Source of the DNA: Sipunculus nudus
Lineage: Eukaryota; Annelida; Sipuncula; Golfingiida; Sipunculidae
Reading direction: 5' to 3'
Length of the DNA: 64,000 bases
Assembly (NCBI GenBank): GCA_026874595.1
Contig: CM049315.1
Span: forward strand, 61,873,389 to 61,937,388
Shown here: positions 44,811 to 57,227 of the stretch, piece by piece
Layout: each line of letters starts with the position of its first letter
Position numbering within the stretch: the first letter of the stretch is position 1
The notes under the pieces: generated by a model
Seen by the model: the letters and a program-made list of their open reading frames with translations, nothing else
Databases searched by the model: none
What the model was told of the DNA's origin: nothing
Position numbers and translations under genes: made by a program

Positions 44811-46020
44811 CTTTATCCCCAGGTAGTCTCTTGCATACCAAAAATTAGGTTACTGTGACCTACATTGTATGGGTAAGGTAATTGTTGTATATTTGTGGAA
44901 TCTGTACTAGTGTTCTATGCCACAAAGCAAATGTTTGCGTTCAACCAAGAAAAACAATGTGCATCATCTGCACAATTAACAGATTATTATATAACCCATG
45001 GGTCTAGACGCTCAGCTGAATATGTCTATAAGGATATTTTTATTAGCTTTTTCAAAATGTTAGTATTGTAACCTTGACCCTTGACTTCATGACCCGAATA
45101 TCAATAGGATTTATGGGCAATTTATAAGAAGTTTAAAGCAATATATCAAACCAAACTATGCGTAACATGGAAGATTTTCCACGAGAAGTTTGGCTTAAAA
45201 CGCATCCACAATCTTTTTAAATAAGTGGGTCCAGTGACATAGAACTTTGACCTGATGACCCCAAATAGTTTTTTTCTTTAGTGGCTTACCATACATAAGT
45301 TTGAAATCCTTATGTCAATTCAAACTGGAGTTATCATTTTGTAAATATACCTCAGTTGACTTTCAGTCAGTTGAGTTAATAATGAAAAAAAATAGAGCAG
45401 CCATTCCTTCAAATTTTGACTATTCAAATTCGAAATTTTAACATTTTTGTGCTGTTGATGTAGGAACCTTAGTCACACACTATCTAACACCATGGGAATT
45501 TCTAAAGAAAGTCTGCCCTATCAGTTTTAACAGTTTTCAGACAAATTTACAAAAATACTTATGTGGCAGCTGGTTTTAACTGAAATTCATACTTAAACTA
45601 AGAAATCTCAGTAACTGTTGCATATTATGTTTCGTAATTTGATACTTTTATAAATCCTGAATTGCTCTTTCATGTCTGGAAGGGTAGAGGTGCCATTCGT
45701 ATCCATTCAATTTTACGCATTTATGGTTTTATTGTTTGTACTTAGAAAAAATGACTGTTCATTTATCAACAAGGCACAAATTGTAAACGTCAGACCATAA
45801 ACATGTCTTACTTAACATCAAGTTGATCATTAGTCACTATTCTTGCATGCATACAAAAAATCAGGTCATTGTGACCTATATTCTGCGAGCTTTTCAGCAT
45901 TATGTGTTGGCTTAGCACTTATAAATATTTATATAAATACTAGTATTCTTTGCTGCAAATCAAAAATTTTGCATTCACCCGCCCCCCCCTCCCCAAAGAA
46001 ACTTTGTTCATCATCTGCAT
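44811..46020 (+). repeat. Pair of diverged modules about 1 kb apart
   Basis: TTGCATACCAAAAATTAGGT with GTGACCTACATTGT at about 44832 parallels TTGCATGCATACAAAAAATC with GTGACCTATATTCT at about 45844. Each is followed by a TACTAGTRTTCTWTGC motif and CATCATCTGCA at similar distances. A further short match (GGTCATGGTAACCTATATTC) is at about 63511. Old duplication of a dispersed repeat. Confidence 0.55.
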
Positions 46021-46057
46021 ATATAACATTGTTAACAAAAGAACCGCAAATGGTGCA

Positions 46058-46737
46058 TTATACGCCCGTTGCATATTTTGTGACCTCAAGCCTCATTTAA
46101 TATGTGTGAATTTGCTGACAAAGTAATTCAGGTAAGAAAATGTATTGGTTTATACTCGTCATGGAATATATGAAAATCCATCAGATTTTTGGTAAGTCGG
46201 GGTGGTGTTACCGAAGTGTAGTGACCTTTGTCCTCATTAAATATGCATGGATTTTGCTGGAAATAAACAAAGGTGAGATATTATATTGATTAATATTTCT
46301 TTTGATTTTTATCAAAATCCATTATATTCCTTGTACGTTATCGTGGTGACACCGTGAATTGGCTGTACAAAGCAGCCTGCTGACATCTGACCTCATTTTA
46401 TATTCATGAATTTTGATGAGAATTTAATTGAGGTTAGGAACTCTATTAGTAAATATGTATAATGTGTTTCATGAAAAGCCATAGGATTTTTGGTAAGTCA
46501 CCACGATGGTTCTAAAGTGCGGTGACCTCTGACCTCATTAAATATGCGTATATTTTGCTTAAAATCGAACTTAGGCGAGATATTTTTATTGATGGAAATT
46601 ACTTTTGAGTTTTATCAAAATCCATCATATTTTTTGTAAGTTATCGCGGGCAACACTAAAAGTTAACGGACGGACGGCCCGAAAGAAGGCGGACGGTGGG
46701 TATACCTTTATACGTCCTGTCATAGACGGGCGTATAA
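46058..46737. mobile_element. MITE with TTATACGCCCGT ends, nested in the 3.2-kb element
   Basis: A perfect 12-bp inverted terminal repeat, TTATACGCCCGT and ACGGGCGTATAA. The roughly 680-bp interior contains repeated blocks TGACCTCATTAAATATGCRT and TTTTATCAAAATCCATYATAT, and GACGGACGGCCCGAAAG near the right end. No coding capacity. A relative is at 27656-27900. No clear target duplication beyond AT-rich flanks. Confidence 0.75.
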
Positions 46738-47413
46738 AAATAGAGAAACTCGGCCCGGCGATTGCTTCAGAACTGTTGCAGACAGAACTGTGCAGTTTTA
46801 ACATTTTGGTTGTTGATGAATGAAATTCAAAATTCAGATTAGATGTTTCAATTTGCCTGGACCTTTTTGAAATGTCCTGATCTCCTAAGCTGAGCTATAT
46901 AATCTTAATACACGATATGAAAAGTGCGATGGAGAAGGGACCGATTTCTGCTGGGACAGACAAGGGGTGATCACTAAAGCTCAGATGATCAAAGGTCAAA
47001 AATAATGCACGCAATGGACTGTTAGGGCCATGCAACATTCGGAAGGTCTCACCCATTGGGTTACGTTGGATTCAAAGTGGCTTCTTTGGACTGGTCAGGT
47101 TCAATTTGGTGTTATTACATTACCAGTTAATTTTGTTTTACATTAACGGTTCGGGGACTTTGTTTCATTATCGGATAATTTCGTATGACGTTATCGGTTA
47201 CCAAATGTTGCTACATTATCGGTTGATTTTGTATTACATTATTGATTGGTATTACATTATCGGTTATTTTTTATTACGGTATCGTTTGGGTATTACATTT
47301 ACAGTTGATTTGTTATAACGTATTCAGTTTGTGCTACATTATCGGTTAAGGTTTTAATACACTATCGGTAAATGTTACATTATGAGATGATTATTACATT
47401 AACAGTTATAAAA

Positions 47414-48959
47414 GCCCGACCAAGGTCGGTGGTTTTCCCCGGGTACTCCGGTTTTTTCCACCTTTAGCGACTAACGAGCGCCAACATTCGAGCCACGGAG
47501 ATTGCCACGTATTTGTTATTATAATTAGTTGTACAATCCATGTAAAATATAAAGTTTATATTTTTTAAAACGACTGTGGCCACCACTGGCGACTATGGCA
47601 CGGCTACGTCTTGTTTTGCTACGAATGTCGGTTTGTTCTCAGTTTCAACATTTGTTTACAAATTGACAGCAGGATTTTGAAAACTATTAAGTTGTTTTCT
47701 CCTTTCTTTGCAGTGATATCAACTTTTTTATTGCCATGAAGCAGACCAAGTGTCAAATGGACGCATTCTGCATTTTTTTTTCATTTGTGATAGTACTTAC
47801 TGGTGTATAATCATTTTTATACTAACTTAATTTACTGACGTTACTTATATTCAAAGCCTCAAAGAGAATCTAAAAACACTAGAATGTACATGGTACTTTA
47901 CCGACTATAGTGTTAAGAATAGAAAAAAAAAAAATAAAAATAAAATGACAAATGTGTTTCAATTATAAGATATGTTGAATGAATGAGTGAATGAATAAAT
48001 GAATGTTTTTATTCAGAATAAATAAGGCCACAGGGGCATAGTTCCATAAGTGCATGCGAAATACAATGACTTTAATAAAAGTACTAATAGTGTGTTTTAA
48101 TGTTTTAAGAATAAACATAAATTAACCAAACATTTAACAACATGCATTCCAAAATGTTATCAAAAGTAATTAATCTTGTAGGGGTCAGTTCTGCCACATA
48201 CAAAACATATACACACAGCAACATTCACCTTTATCAAATCATAGTAATACATTCTGTAAAACAGGCTTACAGTAAAAATTTACAACACAATTTGAATGAG
48301 AAACAATAACAAATGTTAAGTATAGGAATTACTTTGATATTGACTTACACCTGATCATTACTTTTTTGAGCATAATATACAAAAGCTGCCAGATTGTTAA
48401 TAAAGGCAGAATTTTTATTTGACATTAGTGATACAAAAAAAAAATTTGCCTTAATTGAAAATATAACTGTCTCTCAAATCTTTATATATAACGGACACTT
48501 GATTTTATATGCTATTCATTTTAAATGAAACTTACACCACATCTTAGCGAGTGAATACAATTTCTTTGTATCTTATCACGTCTTACTTTCTCAATTTAAA
48601 AATTGTTATGAGCATCTCAAACTAGCTAAACTGGTTTTACGACTATTATTTTGAACAGAATTCAAATACATATCCTTCGTTAAGAGGGATTTAAACAAAG
48701 AGTATGATTTTAAAAGATTATTATTTGAAGTGTTAATTGTCAATTCTAGTATACATGTATATTTCTATAATAGTTTGGTGCAACTCCAAATGAAACAACT
48801 GTGTATCCCAAAATTCCGGCAATATCCAAGTGTTACCAAAGCCCAATGAAAAATAGTAAATAATTAACTTTTGTTGCCCATGGTTTCCTTCCTGTTTCAT
48901 CAAGACGACATAGCTTACTATGACGTTGATTCAGATACCTATTTGGTGTCATTCTTAAT
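47414..48959. other. Unassigned sequence
   Basis: At about 47430-47465 is GGTGGTTTTCCCCGGGTACT followed by CCGGTTTTTTCCACC, a string often met in invertebrate dispersed repeats. Otherwise AT-rich with no gene recognised. Confidence 0.45.
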
Positions 48960-49427
48960 TTTGTCCAATACTTTATACATCTGAATACAAAGTGAATTTT
49001 CAAAGGCCATCGTCCACATTCATCAAGTACAAGAGCTGTTGGTTGAAGTTTTCATGGCCCATAAAATTCACTGCCATAACATAAAATTGGTAACAGCATT
49101 CTGTCAAAAAGAGAATAACGACTGGCCCACTGTTAGGTATTTTTAAATATTTACCAATCATTTTTTTAATCATTAAAACAGCTTTACTGGCTTGATTTCC
49201 TAAATGTTGTTTCTTTTTGACCATTAAAAATGTAAAAATATTTGTAACTACCTACCACTTAAAAATTTCTTAAAACTACAATTTTTGTTTTGATTATATT
49301 AACTTTTATTCCATATACGTCACAAAATATTCTATTGATCATTTTGCGACTGTAACCTTCCAACTGTATCTTGCGAAACATACAACATCATCACGACATG
49401 AGCATGGAAAGTGATTTTGGCTTTTGG

Positions 49428-49464
<37 letters not shown>

Positions 49465-49830
49465 TTCATCAGAACGCAGTTAAAACATACAGTTAAAACA
49501 CAAGTATTCCTTATTCCTTTTGCACAAGGCACATTTGTCACTCTACCAGCCTTTATCTCTGACTAGATCTCACATACTTGACAAAATAGTACCTCACTCC
49601 AGAGCTTACTGTCAAATCAGCAAACAGAATAAATTTCATAACTCTCTGCACTGAATTTGTTATTTGACTGGTATTACCCTTCATGGCTGGGAGGTTTGGT
49701 GATATACTATGCAGTATTTCCCCTTTGATTTTAAGTCGACCTGTATGTTGTTTATACAAGATTTTGACCCTCATAAAAATGTTAAACCTTGATATACAAA
49801 CCTTTGTGCTCTCATCTGATAGTTCCAAGA
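48960..49830 (-). pseudogene. LINE ORF2 reverse-transcriptase relic
   Basis: On the minus strand, blocks of a non-LTR reverse transcriptase appear in order but in different frames. A RVMKFILFADLT box lies near 49600-49640, where FADD is expected. YGIKVNIIKTKIVVLRN is near 49270-49320. A QASKAVLMIKKMIGKY segment is near 49160-49200. LFDRMLLPILCYGSEFYG is near 49070-49125. This is the usual run from the RT active site to the region after the thumb. An AT microsatellite (49431-49459), stops and frame changes break it. The endonuclease part is absent. It has no evident link to the ORF1 relic at 15190. Confidence 0.65.
49431..49459. repeat. (AT)n microsatellite
   Basis: About 14 AT dinucleotides, inside the LINE relic. 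Confidence 0.95.
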
Positions 49831-50124
49831 GATATCTACAGGTGGTGAATTTAGGTCAGGGTGAAAGGGAATGCCACATGGAAGATGGTCTATTGATAAA
49901 TATAATGTCCATATATATAATGTGACTTAGGCGAGCCAAGGTCCATGATAAGCACTGACATGAAGACTAGGACCCGTCAGTCGCTTTAGTCAATTAACTC
50001 CTTGTAAAAGCATAAATGATGTAGCATAATTAATGATTAGCAAAAAATGTAATATTATCATCATAATAATAATAATTTAGCTACAGAGACATAGAAAGAG
50101 AAAGAAATGGGCACCTGTTGTACA

Positions 50125-51512
50125 TTGTGAGAGCTTGGCATGGTGTGGTGAAATGTGAGAGCTTGGCATGTTGTCGTGTAATGTGAGAGCTTGGCATGTT
50201 GTCGTGTAATGTGAGAGCTTGGCATGTTGTCGTGTAATATGAGAGCTTGGCATGGTGTGGTGAAATGTGAGAGCTTGGCATGTTGTCGTGTAATGTGAGA
50301 GCTTGGCATGTTGTCGTGTAATGTGAGAGCTTGGCATGTTGTCGTGTAATGTGAGAGCTTGGCATGGTGTCGTGTAATGTGAGAGCTTGGCATGGTGTCG
50401 TGTAATGTGAGAGCTTGGCATGTTGTCGTGTAATGTGAGAGCTTGGCATGGTGTGGTGAAATGTGAGAGCTTAGCATGTTGTCGTGTAATGTGAGAGCTT
50501 GGCATGTTGTCGTGTAATGTGAGAGCTTGGCATGTTGTCGTGTAATGTGAGAGCTTTGCATGTTGTCGTGTAATGTGAGAGCTTGGCATGGTGTCGTGTA
50601 ATGTGAGATCTTGGCATGGTGTCGTGTAATGTGAGAGCTTGGCATGTTGTCGTGTAATGTGAGAGCTTGGCATGTTGTCGTGTAATGTGAGAGCTTGGCA
50701 TGGTGTGGTGAAATGTGAGAGCTTGGCATGTTGTCGTGTAATGTGAGAGCTTGGCATGTTGTCGTGTAATGTGAGAGCTTGGCATGTTGTCGTGTAATGT
50801 GAGAGCTTGGCATGGTGTCGTGTAATGTGAGAGCTTGGCATGTTGTCGTGTAATGTGAGAGCTTGGCATGTTGTCGTGTAATGTGAGAGCTTGGCATGTT
50901 GTCGTGTAATGTGAGAGCTTGGCATGTTGTCGTGTAATGTGAGAGCTTGGCATGTTGTCGTGTAATGTGAGAGCTTGGCATGTTGTCGTGTAATGTGAGA
51001 GCTTGGCATGTTGTCGTGTAATGTGAGAGCTTGGCATGTTGTCGTGTAATGTGAAAGCTTGGCATGTTGTCGTGTAATGTGAGAGCTTGGCATGTTGTCG
51101 TGTAATGTGAGAGCTTGGCATGTTGTCGTGTAATGTGAGAGCTTGGCATGTTGTCGTGTAATGTGAGAGCTTGGCATGTTGTCGTGTAATGTGAGAGCTT
51201 GGCATGTTGTCGTGTAATGTGAGAGCTTGGCATGTTGTCGTGTAATGTGAGAGCTTGGCATGTTGTCGTGTAATGTGAGAGCTTGGCATGTTGTCGTGTA
51301 ATGTGAGAGCTTGGCATGTTGTCGTGTAATGTGAGAGCTTGGCATGTTGTCGTGTAATGTGAGAGCTTGGCATGTTGTCGTGTAATGTGAGAGCTTGGCA
51401 TGTTGTCGTGTAATGTGAGAGCTTGGCATGTTGTCGTGTAATGTGAGAGCTTGGCATGTTGTCGTGTAATGTGAGAGCTTGGCATGGTGTGTATGTCTTG
51501 CATGGTGTGTAC
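50125..51512 (+). repeat. 28-bp minisatellite array, about 49 units
   Basis: The unit is GAGAGCTTGGCATGTTGTCG followed by TGTAATGT. The right half is nearly perfect. The left half has recurrent variants, CATGGTGTGGTGAAATGT and CATGGTGTCGTGTAATGT, the former at 50137, 50251, 50447 and 50699. Three units equal 84 bp, so a stop-free unit is open in all three minus-strand frames. The apparent 328-485-codon proteins with the SHYTTTCQALTLHDNMPSSH cycle are therefore artefacts. Confidence 0.95.
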
Positions 51513-52426
51513 GTACAATCCAGGCCAGGGGTATTACTAAATCTGCCGCTCAGCTATAGCCATTAAAAGAGGTTATAATCATATGGTATACATATGCTGC
51601 AATTTTTAGTGTGTGTTTGTATTCCTCTTGCTACCAATAGATGTAAAATTGGTATAAATGTTCAGTACGAATGTGTTACCTATTGTTCAACAGTGTTCTC
51701 CAAAATTCATTTGGGATATATAACTTTGATGTATATCCGAATGTGTTCTGTGATGTTTCAACGGAATAAGCATATGGAGTGTACAACTCTGAGGTTTAAC
51801 AAAATAAATGCAATATTACCAATCCCGTCTAATTTGTTTGGTTTGACCTTGTAAATGATCTCGAAAAAGTTACTTTGACTCTTCTCTAAGTCATCAATAT
51901 TACCATAGAAAATAATATTCCTACACGTGATGTTCATTTTGCTGACCTCTCCGCATTTTCATTACCAAACACGTGCTTCATTCAAAGGTAGTCTGAAAAG
52001 CGGTATACGGGAGATAAAGGCTTTGTATATACCAACACGACTATTCTGGTCCAATGGATTAATTTCTAATATGCTGAAGAACATTTAACCGTGTACCAGC
52101 ATTGGAACACATTTCTGTGTTGTTTATCTAAAGTGAAATTATTACCAAAAGATACCCCAAGTAATTTGACAGATATATCATATATGATAAGACATATGTG
52201 TATTATTTGTCGCACTGCATAATTACATCAATGCCCCCTATTATAAATGTTTTAAATGAATCTGGGTTGGCTAGTTAATTAAACATCTATTGCTCTAAAC
52301 CATTTCACAATTGTACGAGATTCTGTTAACACTTTCAGCCTAAAACAGGCTAACACGTCATGGATCAATTTTCAAATCTGGTAAAAGTCGCTCCAGTTTA
52401 TTTAACTAGACTAGTCTGCACACATC
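51513..52426. other. Unassigned sequence
   Basis: A short frame at 51594-51854 resembles nothing known. AT-rich. Confidence 0.5.
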
Positions 52427-52876
52427 ACGGATGTTACAACCCATAATGTAATAATCGGCCCATAATGTAATAACGGCCCATATTGTAATAAAAACGACCC
52501 ATAATGTAATAATCAGACCCTGCCCATATTGTAATAAAACTGGCCCATACTGTAATAACGGCCCATAATGTAATAAAAAACGGCCCATATTGTAATAACG
52601 GCCCATATTGTAATAAAAACGACCAATATTGTAATAATCATACCCTACCCATATTGTAATAAAACGGGAAGTGGGAAAAACGACCCATATTGTAATAACA
52701 TATTTATATTGTAATAACATGTTTAAGCTCAAGAATGACAGGGCACACGCTTAGTGTCATTTACATAATATCCTGCCCCCTCCCATACCCTCTCCATGAA
52801 CCTGTTATTAACCTTAATGAAACCATGGTTCACAATTGAAAAAAAAAATCATATTTTCATACACTAAAATATAACG

Positions 52877-52877
<1 letters not shown>

Positions 52878-52913
<36 letters not shown>

Positions 52914-52953
52914 TAATAATAATAATAATTATTATTATTATTTTAATAATAAT
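52878..52953. repeat. (TAA)n/(TTA)n inverted microsatellite
   Basis: A run of about 16 ATA/TAA triplets is followed directly by ATT/TTA triplets, giving a self-complementary stretch able to form a hairpin. Confidence 0.9.
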
Positions 52954-53561
52954 ATACATATATACACATATATATATACACGTATATATAACAGTTTTCA
53001 TAGTACCCATGTATGCATATTAGCGCTCCCCCCCCCCTACAACTTTCGAATTTCTAGATCCGCCACTAATCATGGCCCCCTGCCCTCCCTTAAACCTGGT
53101 TACGCCCCTGAATCTCCCCGCTCTGCGCCCTACGCTCTACCTCTAGAACACAGAAACCGGCATTTTCAAATAGTTGTTTTGTTGTTTGGGCTAATTATTT
53201 TTAAAAATTAAATTGTAAACTCTTGAATCGCACGAATGACGCATCCAGGTTTTAACTTCAAATACGTGCGTTGAAAGCTCTTAATCTATGCGACGTGTTA
53301 TACATGTTAACCTAAGACATCTTAACCAATACATATATAGGCACCAAATAATTGCAGCAGTACCTCCATTTGTAATTTCCAAATCTCGGGAGGTTTCGAG
53401 AGATCATATAAAATATTCTCTATGATACATTGAGCAAAACGCACTGAAATTTAAACTTTCATTTATATTTTAAAAAGAATTAAAATACATTAAAATGTAT
53501 CGATAATGAGAGTTTTGTATAATTTATCTGTTAAAATTGACAAAATATTTACATTTTGGCG

Positions 53562-53566
<5 letters not shown>

Positions 53567-53610
<44 letters not shown>

Positions 53611-53616
53611 TATATT
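53567..53616. repeat. (AT)n microsatellite
   Basis: About 24 AT dinucleotides with one C interruption. Confidence 0.95.
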
Positions 53617-54057
53617 ATCTTGTTTAAATACTTTATCACCCTATTTAAACACTGATTCAACAAAAGGATAATCATGAATCATGGCCATATTTCGCTCATA
53701 TTAGCTTGGTCACCGTTTTAAACAAATAGTCATTATGTAATCCAGTGGTTTTCATACTTGTATGTTCACTTACACATTCGTGTCACGAGAAGTCAATATA
53801 TGAATTGTGTAAGTTAATTTGCATGAACTTTGATTTATAAAATTATTGGCCGTTTTACCCACCTTCGATTTTATTACAATATGGGCCGTTTTACCCAATT
53901 GCGATTTTATTACAATATGGGCAGGGTATAGTTATTACAATATGGGCCGTTTTCTATTACATTATGGGCTATTATTACATTATGGGTCGTTTTTATTACA
54001 ATATGGGCCGTTATTACATTATGGGCCAGTTATTACATTATGGGTCGTAACAACGGA

Positions 54058-54914
54058 AACATGACTGACAAGGTTTCCGCTGATGATAAGGCAAGGGCGC
54101 GCAAACTGCATTACGATTGTGTAGTTTGTACCCTCTAACAAAAATTTCTTTAAAAAATGTTTATCAGTAAATAAAGGTACCACATATATAATAGAAAGGG
54201 AGCTTATAAATCAGGTTCCACTGCACCCCAAGACTAAATGGAACCACCTTTTAGCGTTCCTCAAAGTGTCTTTAACACTTTTCAATTTTGAGGAAATAAA
54301 AAAAGTGCCAAAATTATAAGTAGCTGTTCTGATACCGAGCAATAGATTACAGACCCTTCATACGTATAGTTATTTAAACATCTTATTTCAGCACATAAGG
54401 TGAAATTAACACTGTAACTTAATAAGAGCATCTATCTAGTTTGCGAACCCTGACAAGCTGTTTTCTTCGAGCCAAGGTGCTGACAATGCGGGCATATAAA
54501 GTGTCGCCGTTTTATTGATATATTTTAAGCATGTAGTCCATCCATGGATCAGTTACAATAAATATTTCGGTGCCGGAACAGTTTGCGTTGGCGTTAAATG
54601 TCACCGAATGATCCCATTTGAACTAAAAACACAATGATCCAATAAAGAAACAAAAGAGCTATTATAAAAATCATTTTATTTTGATGACTTATATGTAATG
54701 GTAGAAACCGCCTTTTTAGTCTTTGAGGCAGCTATATTGGCAGCCAGTTTGAATGTTTCAGTACGCCTTGAACAATAAATGTAAGACGTCCATCTAGGGT
54801 ATTCTGATACCCACAACTCGCCAAAACATCTTTATTATAAAGAAATATCAGTTACTCATAGCCCTTTTATCCTTGAATTAATAAAAACGGCAATTTTTAT
54901 TCTGTTATCATTCA
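54058..54914. other. Unassigned sequence
   Basis: No recognised feature. Confidence 0.5.
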
Positions 54915-55140
54915 CAATAGCTCCTCACATAGCGGTTATACACTGCAAATGTTCAGGACATCCTTTCGTGAAACATATGGCAAGATTTTCTGGGCAGGAA
55001 CACCAGGGTCTGATAACAATTCTGTGCTCTATGCACACCCTGATGTTTCTTCTCAGAGAACCTTGCCATACCAAGCAGCGGTTACACGAAACGAGGTCTC
55101 GGACGACTGCAGTATATAACCACTGCGTGGGGAGCATACA
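54915..55140. repeat. Foldback (imperfect palindrome) of about 225 bp
   Basis: AGCGGTTATACACTGCA at 54931 pairs with AGTGGTTATATACTGCA read inward from 55124. ATGGCAAGATTTTCTGGG at about 54977 pairs with ATGGCAAGGTTCTCTGAG read from about 55070. AGCTCCTCACATAGCGG and TGCTCCCCACGCAGTGG extend the stem outward. It looks like a small foldback/MITE; no target duplication was identified. Cys-containing frames here are explained by the palindrome. Confidence 0.65.
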
Positions 55141-55274
55141 TTCCAAGACACTTTGGGGAACACACAAAATGCTCCCCTTGACTCCACTTCTATATGTCTT
55201 TATTGAGAGTAGTGAAACCATTACCGTGTTAACAGGAACAGTTGTACTCTATCTTATTTAAAACTTGGTGTTTT

Positions 55275-55380
55275 CCAGGCCCAAAGTCTACCGTATTTAC
55301 AGGCCCTGGATGTCTTCTCGCCACCATTGCTCGATAATACCACCGAGGAACCCCTTAAAGGCACAGTTGTTTGTGGGTAA
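55275..55380 (-). mobile_element. SINE body fragment
   Basis: The minus strand carries AAGGGGTTCCTCGGTGGTAT and ACGGTAGAC in the same order and spacing as in the SINE at 17575-17846. The tRNA-like head is missing. Confidence 0.6.
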
Positions 55381-57227
55381 AGGTCTTTTTATAGACAAAA
55401 ACCATAAAATGTTCATTTTTTTAGAAAATGTGTTTACTACCACAACCTTGTCATTCTTATACCCTCTTTGACACAAAAATGGGTTATTGACAATTTAGTT
55501 CTTCATTCAGAAAAAGTAGTATTTTAACTGACTTGTCAACCCCAGGTTTGGTGTAAACAGAATCACATGTATATTCTGAGAGAACCAACACAATCTTCAA
55601 TCACTGATTTGCTGGCAAATGGATCTCTTCACTGATATCTACTTGACCTAGCAGTCTTTTGATCTTGAGTACTGCTGATCTTGCTAATCTTGGCCCTCAT
55701 TAGTAACTCTTAATTAGTGCAAGGCAGAGTGACAAGGTGACCTTTTAAGCAGTTATTGTTCTAGGACTATAAGCTCCGGTTTCTTCTGAGTTCAGCACTT
55801 ACAGATATGACATTTGGCATCAAAATCATTTTTTATACATAAAACGGTTAAAAAAACAGTAAAAGAGGAAGTGAACACAATCGGATCATGATGTAGATTC
55901 GTGTTATATGTCACTTGTATTCATATTTTAGCCAGCAAACTAGGACTAAATTGCTCTTCCCAAACATTTTTTGGCCATTTTCTCAAAACAGTTTTCAAGT
56001 GGATTTACACCATCTTCAGGGGATATTTCTAACAAACTATAAGGCATAAGGCTATTACATTTTGCACATGTCTGAAAGCAAACTATCTAAAAGGTATTTA
56101 TTTATATTCGATATTTTATTGAAAAACAACAATTAAAGACCATTTTAAACAACCATTTGTTAATTCGTCAAAGAATTTTTTTTCTTTCAAGGCAATTTAT
56201 GAAGAATACTGATCAGGTAATAAGAGTAAAATGCACTGACGGGGAGGGGTTAATATATAAATATTGCTGAAATATGCATAATATTATGACATAATGAAAT
56301 ATGCATACAGCTTTTATGAATACATCATATGACTACATCTTTGCTTATGTAAGAAATTTAATCACGTCAACGGGAAACTGGGGATTCAAAGGGAAACTTT
56401 GGATTGAATGAAATATTAAAATGTGCAAAAATTTGTGGAACTTATGACGAAGAACGGTGACGGATGACCACACTTCCATAGTAATTAATATAAAATCCAT
56501 GATTAAGATATGGTTAGGTGCATTACAACGAGTAAGGTTTAATCAGAACTACCGACTATATTTGTTTTTTTTTAATAAATTTGCCATCATCATTCTTCGA
56601 GTGGCAGCAAATTGTGATGGCTCTTAGTGCCCTAAAGTCGACTTTAATGAGCGCAATTTGGTTGGGAGGGGAACCTCCTTCCCCTAATTTTTCTAACCAT
56701 AGTGGACATACTATATTACCCCCTTCAACATATTATATTGTCAAATAAAAATATTTTGCCATCAAAATACGTTTTTAAATTTCAATTCTTAAAACTGAGT
56801 TATTTACAAAAATTTATTACAGATTCACGAAATATGAGTGAAATGTAATCTTTAAGAAACAACTAAACTTCAAGCGATGACTGTTCACTCGTTTCCATGA
56901 CATAATATAAGGACCCCAGATATTAAAGCACAAATTAAATATTTCATGCATATTTTGAGAATTCAAATAAGAACTTTTTATTCGGGAATAACCAGCAGCA
57001 GATCAGGGGGTTGGGGTTGGGTTTGGGGGGGGGGGGGATGGAGGGTCCTTAGCGACGTTTGTGCTCTAAGTATTTTAGGTCAAACACTTTCATATATTGA
57101 TTGTTTCTGAAGCGAGGATTACCCTGTTTTTTATAATAAAATTGATTCCAACAAATTTTCAACCCCACTGGGGGAGGGGAGTGCTACTGGCCAAAAACAC
57201 GATTCTGACCACCCTGAAATTCAGGGA
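55381..57227. other. Unassigned sequence
   Basis: AT-rich; a G-run lies at about 57024-57038. No gene recognised. Confidence 0.5.

Larger units (their letters stand above)
44193..47413. mobile_element. 3.2-kb DNA transposon with sub-repeat-rich inverted ends
   Basis: The left end (about 44193-44730) carries many copies of a motif close to ACCGATAATGTAATA. The right end (about 47105-47413) carries the reverse complement (TATTACATTATCGGT). The outermost bases pair imperfectly (TGTTACAAGTGATAATG versus TTTTATAACTGTTAATG, about 13 of 17). GCCCG lies outside both ends (44188-44192 and 47414-47418), a 5-bp target duplication. The interior has no transposase frame but holds other repeats, including the MITE at 46058-46737. 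The same design recurs at 52432-54052. Confidence 0.7.
52432..54052. mobile_element. 1.6-kb DNA transposon with sub-repeat-rich inverted ends
   Basis: The ends are TGTTACAACCCATAATG and its inverse with one mismatch. ACGGA lies outside both (52427-52431 and 54053-54057), a 5-bp target duplication. The inverted ends extend over about 200-290 bp and consist of repeated CCCATAWTGTAATAA units, many of them colinear between left and right, including an ACCCTRCCCATATTG block. The interior is non-coding and holds two microsatellites. Short Tyr/Gly/Trp-rich frames in the ends are artefacts of the sub-repeat. Confidence 0.85.

Noticed and set aside
50061-51518. 485- and 450-codon minus-strand proteins in the 28-bp array
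   Set aside because: The same repeat is open in all three minus frames, giving the same peptide cycle shifted. This is a composition artefact.
54925-55221. Cys-rich minus-strand frame resembling an extracellular exon
   Set aside because: It coincides with an imperfect palindrome and adjoining repeat; cysteine spacing fits no known module.
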